A stretch of DNA of 64,000 nt from Cutibacterium porci (GCF_009696315.1 NZ_VUMG01000002.1:496001-560000); one strand, 5' to 3'. Shown: positions 44,491-54,389, counted from the stretch's first letter. The notes: generated by a model not told the origin, from the letters alone. Program-made: numbers and translations.

Positions 44491-45981
44491 GTGATCTTGC
44501 TCCACGACGCCAGAATTCTCGACCTCACGGACGGGTCGATCAGCGACCTCACTGACGTATTGCTTTCAGATCGTGTCCTCGCACTCGGCCCCGAAGCGCG
44601 CCACCACGCCCGCCATGCAAGGGTACGGAGCATTGACCTTGATGGTCGACTCCTTATGCCTGGCCTATGGGATGAGCACGTCCACGTCGAGCAGTGGGCA
44701 TTAGCGTCGCGAAAGTTCCTCATTAGCCAGACGGCAAGCTGCGAGACGGTATTGAAGGAAGTTGCCGCCCATGTCAGCAGACGCGCGCGCAGCAACGAGC
44801 CGATCCTGCAGGGATTCGGATTCCGTCCTTCCCTATGGAGCTCAAACCCTAACGCCAGCCAACTCGATGCTGTCACCGGTGATCGTGCCGTCGTCCTCGT
44901 CTCAGCTGATCTGCATTCCTCATGGTGCAACACCGCCGCTATGCGCAAACTCGGTATCGGGGGAAACGGATTCCTACGCGAGCAGGACAGTTTCGACATC
45001 CAAACTCAGCTTTCGCAAGTCGACCGCCACGTTTTGGACGGTTGGGTAGGAAGCTGCAGTGGCGCCGCAGCACGCCTCGGAATAACTGGCATTCGCGATA
45101 TGGAATTCAACACCGATGTGAGCACATGGCTACAACGCGAGGCCGATGGCCGGTGTCCCCTACGAGTTGAGGTCAGTGTGTATCCCGAGCGGTTAGATGC
45201 GGCTCTTAGGCAGGGTTTAGCCACCGGTCAATCCCCCATCACTGATAAACCTGGCCCAAGCCGAGTAGCTATGGGCCCGCTCAAGGTCATCGTTGATGGT
45301 TCGATGTCGACGCGTACTGCCTGGTGCACGGACCCGTACCCAGCAGGCGGAGGCCCCGACGGAGCCGGAATTGACTCAGTGAGGTCCGAAGACCTCGTCA
45401 ACCTCATGAGGCAAGCGAAGTATGGCAACCTGCAGTGTGCGATCCATGCTATTGGCGACCGAGCGGTCAGCGAGGTCCTCGATGCTTTTGAAGCGACCGG
45501 AGCCACCGGATCGATCGAACACGCTCAGCTGCTCGCCGACGAGGATGTGTCCCGTTTCGCAGCTCTCAAGGTGCGGGCGAGCGTCCAGCCACTACATCTT
45601 GTCGACGATCGAGACGCGATCGACGTCATGTGGGCTACTCGCGCCAACCGATGCTTCCGATTCGCCGACATGGTCAACGCTGGGATCGACTTAGCACTGG
45701 GATCAGACGCACCGGTCTCCCCCGTCGACCCGTGGGGCGCAATCCGCGTAGCTGTCGAAAGAACCGTCGGCAAGCGACCAAGCTGGCACCCCAACCAGGC
45801 GCTCACCCTCTCCCAAGCGATCATGGCTAGCACCCGTCACGTGGCAAAGGTTGTCAGGGGTGGGCCAGGCGATGTCATCGCTGTGGCCCACAACCCGTTC
45901 GACCTGTCTGGCGACGCATTGGCAGCGCTTACGAGTGACGTGACAGTTGTCGGCGGCGAGGTGACGGCCTCGGCTCTGTAA
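44491..45981 (+). CDS. YtcJ-like metal-dependent amidohydrolase
   Basis: 496-residue amidohydrolase of the YtcJ branch. Metal site I is LMPGLWDEHVHV. Later marks are KVIVDGSMSTRTAW, the metal His in CAIHAIGDRAVSEVLDAFE, SIEHAQLL, and the Asp in LALGSDAPVSPVDPWGA. Such enzymes hydrolyse amides, formamides or cyclic ureas; the substrate is unknown. GTG 44491 (MILLHDARILDL) is chosen; an ATG at 44383 would add 36 residues overlapping the leuA leader. It is divergent from leuA and interrupts the usual run from era to recO. Confidence 0.85.
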   Translation: MILLHDARILDLTDGSISDLTDVLLSDRVLALGPEARHHARHARVRSIDLDGRLLMPGLWDEHVHVEQWALASRKFLISQTASCETVLKEVAAHVSRRARSNEPILQGFGFRPSLWSSNPNASQLDAVTGDRAVVLVSADLHSSWCNTAAMRKLGIGGNGFLREQDSFDIQTQLSQVDRHVLDGWVGSCSGAAARLGITGIRDMEFNTDVSTWLQREADGRCPLRVEVSVYPERLDAALRQGLATGQSPITDKPGPSRVAMGPLKVIVDGSMSTRTAWCTDPYPAGGGPDGAGIDSVRSEDLVNLMRQAKYGNLQCAIHAIGDRAVSEVLDAFEATGATGSIEHAQLLADEDVSRFAALKVRASVQPLHLVDDRDAIDVMWATRANRCFRFADMVNAGIDLALGSDAPVSPVDPWGAIRVAVERTVGKRPSWHPNQALTLSQAIMASTRHVAKVVRGGPGDVIAVAHNPFDLSGDALAALTSDVTVVGGEVTASAL

Positions 45982-45995
45982 GATCGTCAGATATC

Positions 45996-47018
45996 TCAGA
46001 ACCCCAATCGGTTGAGGTATTTCACGTCGGACTGCCAATTTGGCAACACCTTGACCTGGAGGTCCAAGTGAGTCGGCGTTCCTAGCAGAGCTGCGATCTG
46101 CCGCCTGGCGTGGGTGCGGACCTGCTTGATATGGGAGCCATGGTGCCCGATCATGATGCCCTTTTGGGACTCACGCTCCACGATGAGAGATGCGTAAACG
46201 TCCAGTAGCTGCTGATCGTCGGGCTGGCCCTCGCGAAGCCCCATCTCCACGATTTCTACAGCCAAGGAGTGGGGAAGCTCCTCACGCACCCCCTCGAGCG
46301 CCGCCTCGCGGATCAACTCCGCAACAAGGGTCTCGGTCGGTTCATCGGTTACCTCACCGTCTGGATAGTAGGCCGGCCCTTCCGGTAGCAAAGAAACGAT
46401 GACGTCGCGCACCTCATCGACCTGCTCGCCGGATACTGCAGAGCACGGAATGATCTCGGTGAACTCGACGCCAACCTGCTGCTGCAGCCTGTCAATGGCA
46501 ACTAAGTGCTCGGCCATCCGCGCTTTAGGCACGAGGTCGGATTTCGTTGCCAGTGCGACAAGAGTAGGACGACGGGGAAGGTCAGCGATGTGAGAGACGA
46601 GGTAGGTGTCGCCTGGCCCAATCCTCTGGTTAGAGGGCAGACATACCCCGATGACGTCGACCTGAGTCCAGGTATCGAAGACGAGGTCATTGAGTCTTTG
46701 ACCTAGCAGGGTACGCGGTTTATGGAGACCCGGAGTGTCGATGACGACTATCTGAGACTTCTCGTCGGTGACTACGCCACGGATGACATGACGGGTGGTC
46801 TGAGGTTTTGACGAGGCAATGGCGATCTTTGAACCAACGAGGGCATTGGTGAGGGTCGACTTACCGGCGTTTGGGCGCCCGACGAAGCATACGAAGCCAG
46901 AGTGGAATCCGGCGTGGGTGGACTCCGCTACCCGAGCAGCAACGTAGTCGACATCGGAGACTTCCTCGTCGTCACCGTCCATGAGATCGGCCAGCGAGGG
47001 CATGTCATCGTCACTCAT
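45996..47018 (-). CDS. era: GTPase Era
   Basis: 340-residue ribosome-assembly GTPase acting on 16S rRNA. GTPase motifs: G1 GRPNAGKST, G3 DTPG, G4 TKSD. The C-terminal KH domain has MIGHHGSHIKQV. An acidic N-terminal extension of about 40 residues precedes the fold. ATG 47018 has GAGGAGG upstream and overlaps the end of the corC-like gene by 8 bases. Last gene of phoH-ybeY-corC-era. Confidence 0.96.
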   Translation of the reverse strand: MSDDDMPSLADLMDGDDEEVSDVDYVAARVAESTHAGFHSGFVCFVGRPNAGKSTLTNALVGSKIAIASSKPQTTRHVIRGVVTDEKSQIVVIDTPGLHKPRTLLGQRLNDLVFDTWTQVDVIGVCLPSNQRIGPGDTYLVSHIADLPRRPTLVALATKSDLVPKARMAEHLVAIDRLQQQVGVEFTEIIPCSAVSGEQVDEVRDVIVSLLPEGPAYYPDGEVTDEPTETLVAELIREAALEGVREELPHSLAVEIVEMGLREGQPDDQQLLDVYASLIVERESQKGIMIGHHGSHIKQVRTHARRQIAALLGTPTHLDLQVKVLPNWQSDVKYLNRLGF

Positions 47019-48309
47019 CGTCGTCCTCCTCATCGGGGGTGTCTTCGGGAGCTCGCCTCACCAAGCAGGTGTCCACCTGGTGACGCCGACCGGTTGCCTT
47101 TTCGGCGGTGATCTCGAGCCCTTCCCAGATGATGACAGATCCAGGGATGGGCACGACGGATAGTTCCTTGGCCATCAAACCACCTACTGTCTCAACGTCG
47201 TCGTCGTCGACCTTGAGGTCAAATAGCTCGCCCAGGTCATCAACCGGCAGGCGTGAGGAAATCCGGAAAACACCATCATCAATCTCCTCGGTAAGGGTGG
47301 GCTCTGCATCGTATTCGTCAACGATCTCGCCGACGATTTCCTCGACAATATCCTCAATCGTCACCAGCCCCGCTGTACCGCCGAACTCGTCGACGACAAT
47401 GACGAGATGATTGCGATCCCGCTGCATTTCGCGCAGCACCTGGTCGACCGGTTTAGAGTCCGGGCAGAGCACAGCAGGCCGCATAATCGACTCAACACTT
47501 TCAGTGACGTAGCCGTCAGGATTGTCAAGCACCCGTCGTGAAAGATCCTTGAGGTAGACGATGCCGCGAATATCGTCGAATCCCTCACCGACAACTGGAA
47601 CCCGGGAAAACCCTGACCTCAGGGCCAAGGACATCGCCTGACGCAAATTCTTCGTCCGGGGAATGTAAACCACGTCGGTGCGCGGAACCATGACCTCCTT
47701 CGCCAAAGTGTCACCCAACTCGAAAACCGAGTGGATCATCTCCCGTTCGTCGGCCTCGATGAGGTCGGACGCCTCGGCATAGTCGACCATCTCGCGCAGC
47801 TCAGCCTCGGAGGTGAAGGGGCCCTCGGCGTATCCCTTTCCAGGAGTCAAAGCATTGCCGATGAGGATCAACAAGGCCGCGATAGGCCCAAGAATGTGGG
47901 CAAGCACTCGCCAGGGACGGGACCAAAACGTGCAAATACCGGTGTCATGCTGGCGCCCCAAGGTACGCGGGGCCACTCCCCATGCCAAGAAATCAACGAG
48001 CACCATGATCGCCATAACGACGAGTACCCGCTGCCACGGAAGGTCAAAATGACCGAAAATGAGGAGCGCGACGAGAGCTGTCGCTGCCACCTCGGAAATA
48101 ACCCTCACCAGCATCGCCGTATTGATGAAGGGCGCCGGATCGGCGACCATATCGAGCACTCGTTGGTGAGCGGTCTTACCGTCGGCAGCAAGCGCCTCGG
48201 CCTTGGAGTGGGACATGTGCTGAAGCGCTGTCTCCATAGCCACATTGAGGCTTGCTAACACCGTGCAAATGAAGGCGATCGCGAGAACGATCCATTCTTG
48301 TTGTGTCAC
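47011..48309 (-). CDS. CorC/HlyC-family CBS-domain membrane protein
   Basis: 432-residue protein with an N-terminal DUF21 (CNNM) membrane part of about four helices, a CBS pair (MVPRTDVVYIPRTKNLRQA and VDEFGGTAGLVTIEDI), and a C-terminal CorC_HlyC domain. Family members are linked to Mg2+ or Co2+ efflux. The old name hemolysin is misleading. GTG start overlaps ybeY by 4 bases. The acidic end (TPDEEDDDE) encodes part of the era ribosome site. Place in the operon is conserved. Confidence 0.92.
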   Translation of the reverse strand: MTQQEWIVLAIAFICTVLASLNVAMETALQHMSHSKAEALAADGKTAHQRVLDMVADPAPFINTAMLVRVISEVAATALVALLIFGHFDLPWQRVLVVMAIMVLVDFLAWGVAPRTLGRQHDTGICTFWSRPWRVLAHILGPIAALLILIGNALTPGKGYAEGPFTSEAELREMVDYAEASDLIEADEREMIHSVFELGDTLAKEVMVPRTDVVYIPRTKNLRQAMSLALRSGFSRVPVVGEGFDDIRGIVYLKDLSRRVLDNPDGYVTESVESIMRPAVLCPDSKPVDQVLREMQRDRNHLVIVVDEFGGTAGLVTIEDIVEEIVGEIVDEYDAEPTLTEEIDDGVFRISSRLPVDDLGELFDLKVDDDDVETVGGLMAKELSVVPIPGSVIIWEGLEITAEKATGRRHQVDTCLVRRAPEDTPDEEDDDE

Positions 48310-48773
48310 CGCTGACCTGTCTGTTCTCGATGATCATCCCATGCCGCGATGATCTCGTCATTGAGTCCGAACATGACGCGTTTCTCCTCCGGCTCAGCAT
48401 GGTCGTGACCGAGCAGGTGCAACAAACCGTGAATGAGCAGGTATTCCGCCTCCCCATCGGGGGTACGACCATTCTCGGCGGCTTGCCGAGCAGTGACGGC
48501 CGGGCATAGCACAATGTCACCAAGCAACCCAGAGGGCGGGTCTTCGTCATCGCCGGGGGCACGCATCTCATCCATCGGGAAACTCAGGACATCAGTCGGC
48601 CCAGGAAGGCCCATGAATTTTTCGTGATATGCCTCCATCGTTTGCTCGTCAACGAGAATGATGGACAGCTCTGACGACGGGTGAATCCGCAACCAATCAA
48701 GGGCAAACGTCGCGAGTCCGACGAGCCCCTCCTCATCAGCCGGGGAACCAGACTCATTCGTGATGTCGATCAT
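48306..48773 (-). CDS. ybeY: Endoribonuclease YbeY
   Basis: 155-residue zinc-dependent RNase needed for 16S rRNA 3'-end maturation and ribosome quality control. The zinc site is the family-defining HGLLHLLGHDH. TDVLSFPMDE lies upstream in the expected place. It overlaps phoH and the corC-like gene by 4 bases at each end. Confidence 0.96.
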   Translation of the reverse strand: MIDITNESGSPADEEGLVGLATFALDWLRIHPSSELSIILVDEQTMEAYHEKFMGLPGPTDVLSFPMDEMRAPGDDEDPPSGLLGDIVLCPAVTARQAAENGRTPDGEAEYLLIHGLLHLLGHDHAEPEEKRVMFGLNDEIIAAWDDHREQTGQR

Positions 48774-49798
48774 TGGGTCTTCCTGTTCTTGCGCGGATCC
48801 TTGACACCGTGTGGTTCGGTGACGATGTCGTAACGGTCATAGGCGGCGACGATTTTGCCCACCAGACGGTGGCGAACAACATCCCGGCTGGTGAGATGAC
48901 AGAAGGCGATGTCGTCGATGCCGTCGAGAATGCCCTGCACCACGTGTAGCCCAGACGTCATGCCGCCAGGCAGATCGACCTGAGTGATGTCGCCGGTGAC
49001 GACGATCTTTGACCCGAAACCGAGCCGGGTCAGGAACATCTTCATCTGCTGCGGTGAGGTGTTTTGCGCCTCATCCAAGATGACGAAAGCGTCGTTGAGG
49101 GTGCGGCCCCTCATGTAAGCCAGCGGTGCCACCTCAATGGTTCCGGCACCAAGCAGGCGCGGCACAGTATCGGGGTCGACCATGTCGCGCAAGGCATCAT
49201 AAAGCGGGCGCAGATAGGGGTCGATCTTTTCCGACAACGTACCAGGTAGGTAACCGATTTTCTCACCCGCCTCGACGGCCGGACGGGTAAGAATAATCCG
49301 GCTTACCTGTTTGGTATGCAGGGCTTGCACCGCTTTGGCCATTGCCAGATAAGTTTTCCCCGTACCAGCCGGTCCGATGCCAAACGTGACGGTGTTGGCG
49401 TCGATTGCGTCAACATACCGCTTCTGGTTAAGGGTCTTAGGGCGAACGGTTCTGCCGCGGCTACTGAGGATGTCGGCCGTCATGATTTCGGCCGGGCCTT
49501 CTCCATTGCGGGTCATGGCCACAACCCGATCGACGTCGTCGGCGGATAGGCCCTGTCCCGTGCGAATGATCGCAATCATCTCTGACAGGATGTCTCCAGC
49601 ATCCGCCAGATCTGCGGGATGGCCGGCAAGGTGAATCTCATTGCCGCGTACCAGAATGTCGGCGTCCAGGGCGTCCTCGAGACGTTTTAAGAATTCGTCA
49701 TTGGGTCCGACCAGGGTCACCATGGGAATCGACATGGGCACCGCGACAACGCGGCGCGACACGCCCCCTTCGCCGGTATCGGTGTTGTGGATGTGCAA
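48770..49798 (-). CDS. phoH: PhoH-like ATPase
   Basis: 342-residue P-loop protein, probably an RNA helicase or ATPase partner of YbeY. Walker A is GPAGTGKTYLA, Walker B is FVILDEAQN, and TRPAVEAGEKIGYLPG is the family signature. The start is uncertain: TTG 49798, GTG 49762 and ATG 49735 are all in frame and none has a well-spaced Shine-Dalgarno. First gene of the phoH-ybeY-corC-era operon. Confidence 0.93.
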   Translation of the reverse strand: MHIHNTDTGEGGVSRRVVAVPMSIPMVTLVGPNDEFLKRLEDALDADILVRGNEIHLAGHPADLADAGDILSEMIAIIRTGQGLSADDVDRVVAMTRNGEGPAEIMTADILSSRGRTVRPKTLNQKRYVDAIDANTVTFGIGPAGTGKTYLAMAKAVQALHTKQVSRIILTRPAVEAGEKIGYLPGTLSEKIDPYLRPLYDALRDMVDPDTVPRLLGAGTIEVAPLAYMRGRTLNDAFVILDEAQNTSPQQMKMFLTRLGFGSKIVVTGDITQVDLPGGMTSGLHVVQGILDGIDDIAFCHLTSRDVVRHRLVGKIVAAYDRYDIVTEPHGVKDPRKNRKTQ

Positions 49799-49908
49799 GG
49801 TCGTGGTCAGGGCTCTCTCCGGTGTGACGGGAATGTGTACTCTCCCACTGTAGACGTAGCCAACGACGACGCGGCGCGCCGATAGGTGCGGCGTGCCAGG
49901 AGGAAGCG

Positions 49909-51015
49909 ATGGGACTGGGCTGGCTCGACGATGCCGCGTTCACGCTGGGCACCGAGTTGTCACTGGGCAACGTTCTTCGCGAAGGAGTGCGTACAAGCGT
50001 GGCCCGGTGCTGGGTAGATGGTTCCACCACGGCAACTGCAGGTGCGCGAACCGTTGTGGCGAAATGCTTCCGATCAACATCAATGGCGCACAACTCTGGT
50101 GGACTGGGGATCGTCAGGGAAGTCGCCGGTTTGGGTTGTCTGCCACATGCTCCGCAGCTGTATGCAGCTGATCTCGACATGGGCGTGGTCGTCATGGAGG
50201 ATATTGCGGGAACGACCCTGGAATCTATCTTGACCGGCAACAATCCAGCAGTGGCCTTCGCTGCCGCACAGATGTGGGGTCGGGCGACAGCGAGGGTGAT
50301 GGCGGCCTCGATGCAGAATGCATCTGCACGGGTCATCCCACTATTCCAGGACGCCGTGCGCCACCTTGATCCACAGACACGTTCTGCGGGTGGTCCCGCC
50401 TCGCCTCGTCTGCCAGGTCGAGGCCTCAAGAAAATGTGCGCAGCACTAGAGATAGCGGTGCCTGATAATGCCGAGCTCGAGCTGTTTCAATCACTGCGCG
50501 GAACCGACGGCGCAGAAGTCGTCACTCAAGCTGACCCATGCCCCGGCAATGTACTCATCGCCACGGATGGAGCCAGGTTTGTCGACTACGAAGCCACCTC
50601 CATCCACCACCCTGCAGTCGACGTCGTCAATCTGGTCATGCCGTGGAGCAGCTGTGATGGGCTCGTTGGAGTGCCTACAGAATTTATCGACGCCATCCGC
50701 GACGGTTTCCTCAACGGTTCCAGATATGCGCGTTCCTGGCTGTCTGATGAACCGATGATCGGTCTGGCAGGGGCCGCCGATACCCTCCAACTCACCGAGC
50801 TGTCTTTAGACACTCTTCGTCGTCACCATCGAGATCGACGCAGCGATATGGCTCGACGCGCCATGGTTCACCGCTGGACATGGGTCGCAACGCACGGCAT
50901 CCTCACTCCGGTCATCGCAGACTTGTGCGGGCGAATGGCGCATCGCGCAATCCACGACTGGGGGTGGCCGGAGCACCTCACTGTCGCGAGCTGCTTCACC
51001 CCGGCTACGCGGTGA
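49909..51015 (+). CDS. Kinase-fold (aminoglycoside phosphotransferase-like) protein
   Basis: 368-residue protein with a probable APH/choline-kinase fold. The catalytic loop is seen as TQADPCPGNVL, followed by FVDYEATSIHHPAVDV, which matches HGDxxPxN...DxE with the first His replaced by Gln. The N-lobe is short and contains VVMEDIAGTTLESIL, an inter-lobe linker typical of APH proteins. AGGAGG precedes the ATG. Divergent from phoH. Substrate unknown; the altered loop makes activity uncertain. Confidence 0.68.
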   Translation: MGLGWLDDAAFTLGTELSLGNVLREGVRTSVARCWVDGSTTATAGARTVVAKCFRSTSMAHNSGGLGIVREVAGLGCLPHAPQLYAADLDMGVVVMEDIAGTTLESILTGNNPAVAFAAAQMWGRATARVMAASMQNASARVIPLFQDAVRHLDPQTRSAGGPASPRLPGRGLKKMCAALEIAVPDNAELELFQSLRGTDGAEVVTQADPCPGNVLIATDGARFVDYEATSIHHPAVDVVNLVMPWSSCDGLVGVPTEFIDAIRDGFLNGSRYARSWLSDEPMIGLAGAADTLQLTELSLDTLRRHHRDRRSDMARRAMVHRWTWVATHGILTPVIADLCGRMAHRAIHDWGWPEHLTVASCFTPATR

Positions 51016-51024
51016 CTTCCTGAG

Positions 51025-51061
51025 GCCCAGTCGACGATGTTTACAGTCACCTCGACTGGGC
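51025..51061. terminator. Bidirectional hairpin, kinase-like gene / pip
   Basis: A perfect 10-bp inverted repeat (GCCCAGTCGA/TCGACTGGGC) with a 17-base loop lies between converging genes. Confidence 0.6.
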
Positions 51062-51079
51062 TCTCACCAGAAACCCCGG

Positions 51080-52087
51080 TCACCGCTGGGCGAACTCGTC
51101 ACACGCCTTAACTAATTCGGAGGAAATCAACGGTTCGAATGCAGAATGACCTGCCGTCACGATTCGCAGATCGGCACTCGGCAGCGCGCGCGACAAATCG
51201 ACGGCCGTGACATCGGGGCAGCACATGTCGTAACGCCCCTGGACGATAACCGTCGGAATGCCGGCCAGCTTGTGGGCGTCACGCAGAAGCTGCCCCTCCA
51301 CCATGAAACCGTGGTTGACGAAGTAGTGGTTCTCGATGCGGGCAAAGGCAAGCGCAAAGTTCGGATCTGAAAACTCCTCAACGTGAGAGGGGTCAAAAGA
51401 CAGCGAAGTCGTCGCTGCCTCCCACGTCGTCCATGCAACAGCAGCAGGACCGTGGACGTCGGGATCGTCATCCCAGAGCAGGTCGTAGTAAGCGGCAATA
51501 TTGTCACGGGAGAAGTCATGGCCGGAGCGACGCAATGGCTCGCAGAACTTGTCCCACAGCTCCGGAAAAACTTCGGAAGCACCAAAGTTGTAGTACCAGT
51601 CCAACTCCTGCTCACGCAGAGTAAAAATGCCACGAAGTACAAGTTCGGTTACGCGATCAGGGTGAGTCTCTGCGTAGGCCAATGACAAACAGGATCCCCA
51701 CGATCCGCCAAAGACCTGCCAGCGTTCGATGCCGAGCAGCTCCCGAATGACCTCGAGGTCCTCGACAAGTTTCCACGTCGTGTTGGTAGCCATCTCATCT
51801 GGCGTGCGGGCTTGGGCAATGTGCGGAGTCGACAGACCGCAGCCCCGCTGATCCAAAATGACAATGCGGTAGGCATCGGGATTGAAAAAGCGACGCCGAT
51901 CACTACCACCACCGCCACCAGGACCGCCATGAAGGAAAACCACCGGCTTACCGTCAGGGTTGCCGCACTGCTCAACGTAAAGCTGCTGGCCGTCCCCCAC
52001 GTCAACCATCCGGGTGTCGTAGGGCTCGATCGGCGGATAGAGAACCCGCTGCGGAGTAATAGTCAGCTCCGAGGTAGCAAGAGTCAC
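51080..52087 (-). CDS. pip: Proline iminopeptidase
   Basis: 335-residue alpha/beta-hydrolase of peptidase family S33 that removes N-terminal proline from peptides. The oxyanion motif is HGGPGGGG, followed by ILDQRGCGLS; the nucleophile elbow is GGSWGSCLSLAYAE. The late His is in TAGHSAFE. GTG start with AGGAGG. No signal peptide, although Pip of C. acnes is reported outside cells. Monocistronic. Confidence 0.94.
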   Translation of the reverse strand: MTLATSELTITPQRVLYPPIEPYDTRMVDVGDGQQLYVEQCGNPDGKPVVFLHGGPGGGGGSDRRRFFNPDAYRIVILDQRGCGLSTPHIAQARTPDEMATNTTWKLVEDLEVIRELLGIERWQVFGGSWGSCLSLAYAETHPDRVTELVLRGIFTLREQELDWYYNFGASEVFPELWDKFCEPLRRSGHDFSRDNIAAYYDLLWDDDPDVHGPAAVAWTTWEAATTSLSFDPSHVEEFSDPNFALAFARIENHYFVNHGFMVEGQLLRDAHKLAGIPTVIVQGRYDMCCPDVTAVDLSRALPSADLRIVTAGHSAFEPLISSELVKACDEFAQR

Positions 52088-52124
52088 GGAAACCTCCTGT
52101 GGTCATGGTCGTCATGTCGATGAT

Positions 52125-52883
52125 ATGCACCAACGCGGTTACCATTTCGCCGTGATGTCACATTCCAGTATCCCCAGGCTCTCCGCGACAGCCCGCCCGG
52201 CGTACGCCGACCGAGGATCGGGGCATTATGACATCCTGCTCACCCTCATGTGTGTCGTCGTCATCCTGTCAAACATCGGCGGGTCGAAGGGCGTGCAGCT
52301 CGGACCCATCACGACCGACGGCGGCTTTTTCCTGTTCCCGTTGGCTTATGTCATGGGGGACATCACCACAGAGATCTACGGAATCAAGGCCGCACGCCGC
52401 GCCATCGTTATGGGATTCATCTGCGCAATTCTCTCGGTGCTGTGTTTTTGGGCCATCATCGCCCTTCCGGGATTTACTGACCCCTATTCGGTAGCCCATG
52501 ACGCCGCACTGAAAATGGCGCTCGGTCCACTGTGGCAGATGGTACTAGCCGGACTATGCGGATTCCTCGCCGGCCAATTCACAAACTCGGTCATCATGGT
52601 TCGCCTCAAAGCCACATGGTTGGAACGTGGTCTGGTCGGTCGACTCATGGGCTCCACGGGTGCCGGAGAAGCCATTGACACCATCATCTTTTGCGCGATC
52701 GCAGCACCAGTTGTCGGAATCAGCAGCTTTGGCCAGTGGTGCAATTACGCCTTCTTCGGATTCCTATGGAAGACCCTCGCCGAGTATGCATGTATACCCG
52801 TCACGACACGTGTTATTGCCTGGATCAAGTTGCATGAGCCGAGTTATCAGGAAAGGCTCGCCCATGAGGACGTCCCCTCCTGA
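52125..52883 (+). CDS. YhhQ/QPTR-family queuosine-precursor transporter
   Basis: 252-residue membrane protein with six hydrophobic segments. The family pattern is seen in SNIGGSKGVQLGPITTDGGFFLFPLAYVMGDITTEIYG and GEAIDTIIFCAIA. YhhQ-type proteins import queuine, preQ0 or preQ1. It converges on tgt, which inserts that base into tRNA, so the pair makes a salvage unit. The start may be ATG 52125 or ATG 52155; neither has a ribosome site. Confidence 0.87.
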   Translation: MHQRGYHFAVMSHSSIPRLSATARPAYADRGSGHYDILLTLMCVVVILSNIGGSKGVQLGPITTDGGFFLFPLAYVMGDITTEIYGIKAARRAIVMGFICAILSVLCFWAIIALPGFTDPYSVAHDAALKMALGPLWQMVLAGLCGFLAGQFTNSVIMVRLKATWLERGLVGRLMGSTGAGEAIDTIIFCAIAAPVVGISSFGQWCNYAFFGFLWKTLAEYACIPVTTRVIAWIKLHEPSYQERLAHEDVPS

Positions 52884-53067
52884 CACCATTCCCACTGGAA
52901 CGATTCCCACTGAAGCCGTTCTCGCCCCAAGGGCAGAGATGTTCGTCAGCCCCGACGCGAATCAGGACAGGCAACGTCACGCTCACCGCAGCGACGAGCA
53001 TAACCTTCGGCTTGGCGATGCCCGTCCTTCTCTCTTACGGTTGAGATATATCCGGTAGGTCGTCATG

Positions 53068-54318
53068 TCAATCGGCTCTCAGCAACCGGCCACCGTTGGC
53101 ATTCCACCGGCCCATGAAATCGGCCTCAAAACCATCGAGATCACCGCTACGCATAGCAGCACGGATCTGGTCGACGAGTCGCACCGTCCAACGTTCATTG
53201 TGAATTGTCGCCAGCGTGTTTGCGAGCATTTCCTTAGCCTTAAAGAGATGGTGAATATAGGCGCGGGAATAGTGAGTGCACGTGTAACAATCACAGCCGT
53301 CCTCCAACGGGCCAAAGTCCCGCCGACACCGCGCGGTGGTGATGTTGTAACGACCATCAACGGTATAAATAGCGCCGTTGCGGGCCACGCGGGAAGGATT
53401 GACGCAGTCGAAAGTGTCAGCTCCTGCGCGACACGCGGCGAAGAGGTCGTCGGGCTCCGAGATCCCGAGGAGGTGGCGGGGGCGGTCCTCGGGAAGCTCC
53501 TCGGCACACCATGTGACGATTCGCCCAAGGTTGGCCTTCTCGATTGCTCCCCCCAGGCCGAAACCGTCGAATTGCTGACCATGAACCTCCATCGCGGCAA
53601 GATCACGGCACGCTTTACGGCGTAGATCCTCGTACTGAGCTCCTTGAACAACCCCGTAAAGGGCCTGATAAGGCTTTTCGGCCGACAGCTCGGTGAGGCG
53701 ACGATGCTCAGCCAGGCACCGCTCGGCCCACAACCGAGTGCGCTCCAGTGCCTCCTCTTGGTAAGCGCGGGTATTCATGAGGGTCGTCAACTCGTCGAAG
53801 GCCATCATGACGTCGGCACCAAGGTGGTGCTGGATCTGCATTGACACCTCGGGGGTAAAACGGTGTATGTCACCGTTGAGGGGGCTGCGGAAGGTGACGC
53901 CGTCGTCGTCGACCATTGCCTTACGATCGGCGTCAGCAGCGATGACATCGGCCTCCGTAAGCTGAGAAATGTCCATCGCGAGAGTCTTCTTAAACCCGCC
54001 TCCCAGGCTAAGCACTTGGAAGCCACCGGAGTCGGTGAAGGTTGGGCCAGGCCAGTTCATGAACCGGCCCAGCCCACCCGCCTCCTCCACCAACTCCGGA
54101 CCGGGCTGCAGAAAGAGGTGGTAGGCATTGGCGAGCACCGCCTGGGCACCTAGCTGCGCCACGGATTCGGGCAACACGGACTTGACGGTCGCCTTTGTCC
54201 CGACGACCACAAAAGCAGGGGTCTCGATGGAACCGTGCGGAGTGTGAATAATCCCGGTACGGCCGCAAGCATCGTCGAGACGGGACGTGACCTCGAAGCC
54301 AAATGACATAGGTGACAT
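53068..54318 (-). CDS. tgt: Queuine tRNA-ribosyltransferase
   Basis: 416-residue TIM-barrel enzyme that swaps G34 for a 7-deazaguanine base in GUN-anticodon tRNAs. It has TFTDSGGFQVLSL with the catalytic Asp, the nucleophile Asp in ADTFDCVNPSR, and the zinc site CDCYTC...YIHHL. Start 54318 or 54309; both have weak ribosome sites. No queuosine biosynthesis genes are nearby, so salvage is likely. Confidence 0.95.
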   Translation of the reverse strand: MSPMSFGFEVTSRLDDACGRTGIIHTPHGSIETPAFVVVGTKATVKSVLPESVAQLGAQAVLANAYHLFLQPGPELVEEAGGLGRFMNWPGPTFTDSGGFQVLSLGGGFKKTLAMDISQLTEADVIAADADRKAMVDDDGVTFRSPLNGDIHRFTPEVSMQIQHHLGADVMMAFDELTTLMNTRAYQEEALERTRLWAERCLAEHRRLTELSAEKPYQALYGVVQGAQYEDLRRKACRDLAAMEVHGQQFDGFGLGGAIEKANLGRIVTWCAEELPEDRPRHLLGISEPDDLFAACRAGADTFDCVNPSRVARNGAIYTVDGRYNITTARCRRDFGPLEDGCDCYTCTHYSRAYIHHLFKAKEMLANTLATIHNERWTVRLVDQIRAAMRSGDLDGFEADFMGRWNANGGRLLRAD

Positions 54319-54389
54319 TCTTGCAGGATGACCGAATCACGTCATCGACTCGAGCCGTCAAGCTCACCACATTTGGCAATCACGGCGTT

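Noticed and set aside
52888-52916. Direct repeat ATTCCCACTG (two copies) after the YhhQ-like gene
   Set aside because: Only two short copies with no structure around them; no mobile element ends were found.
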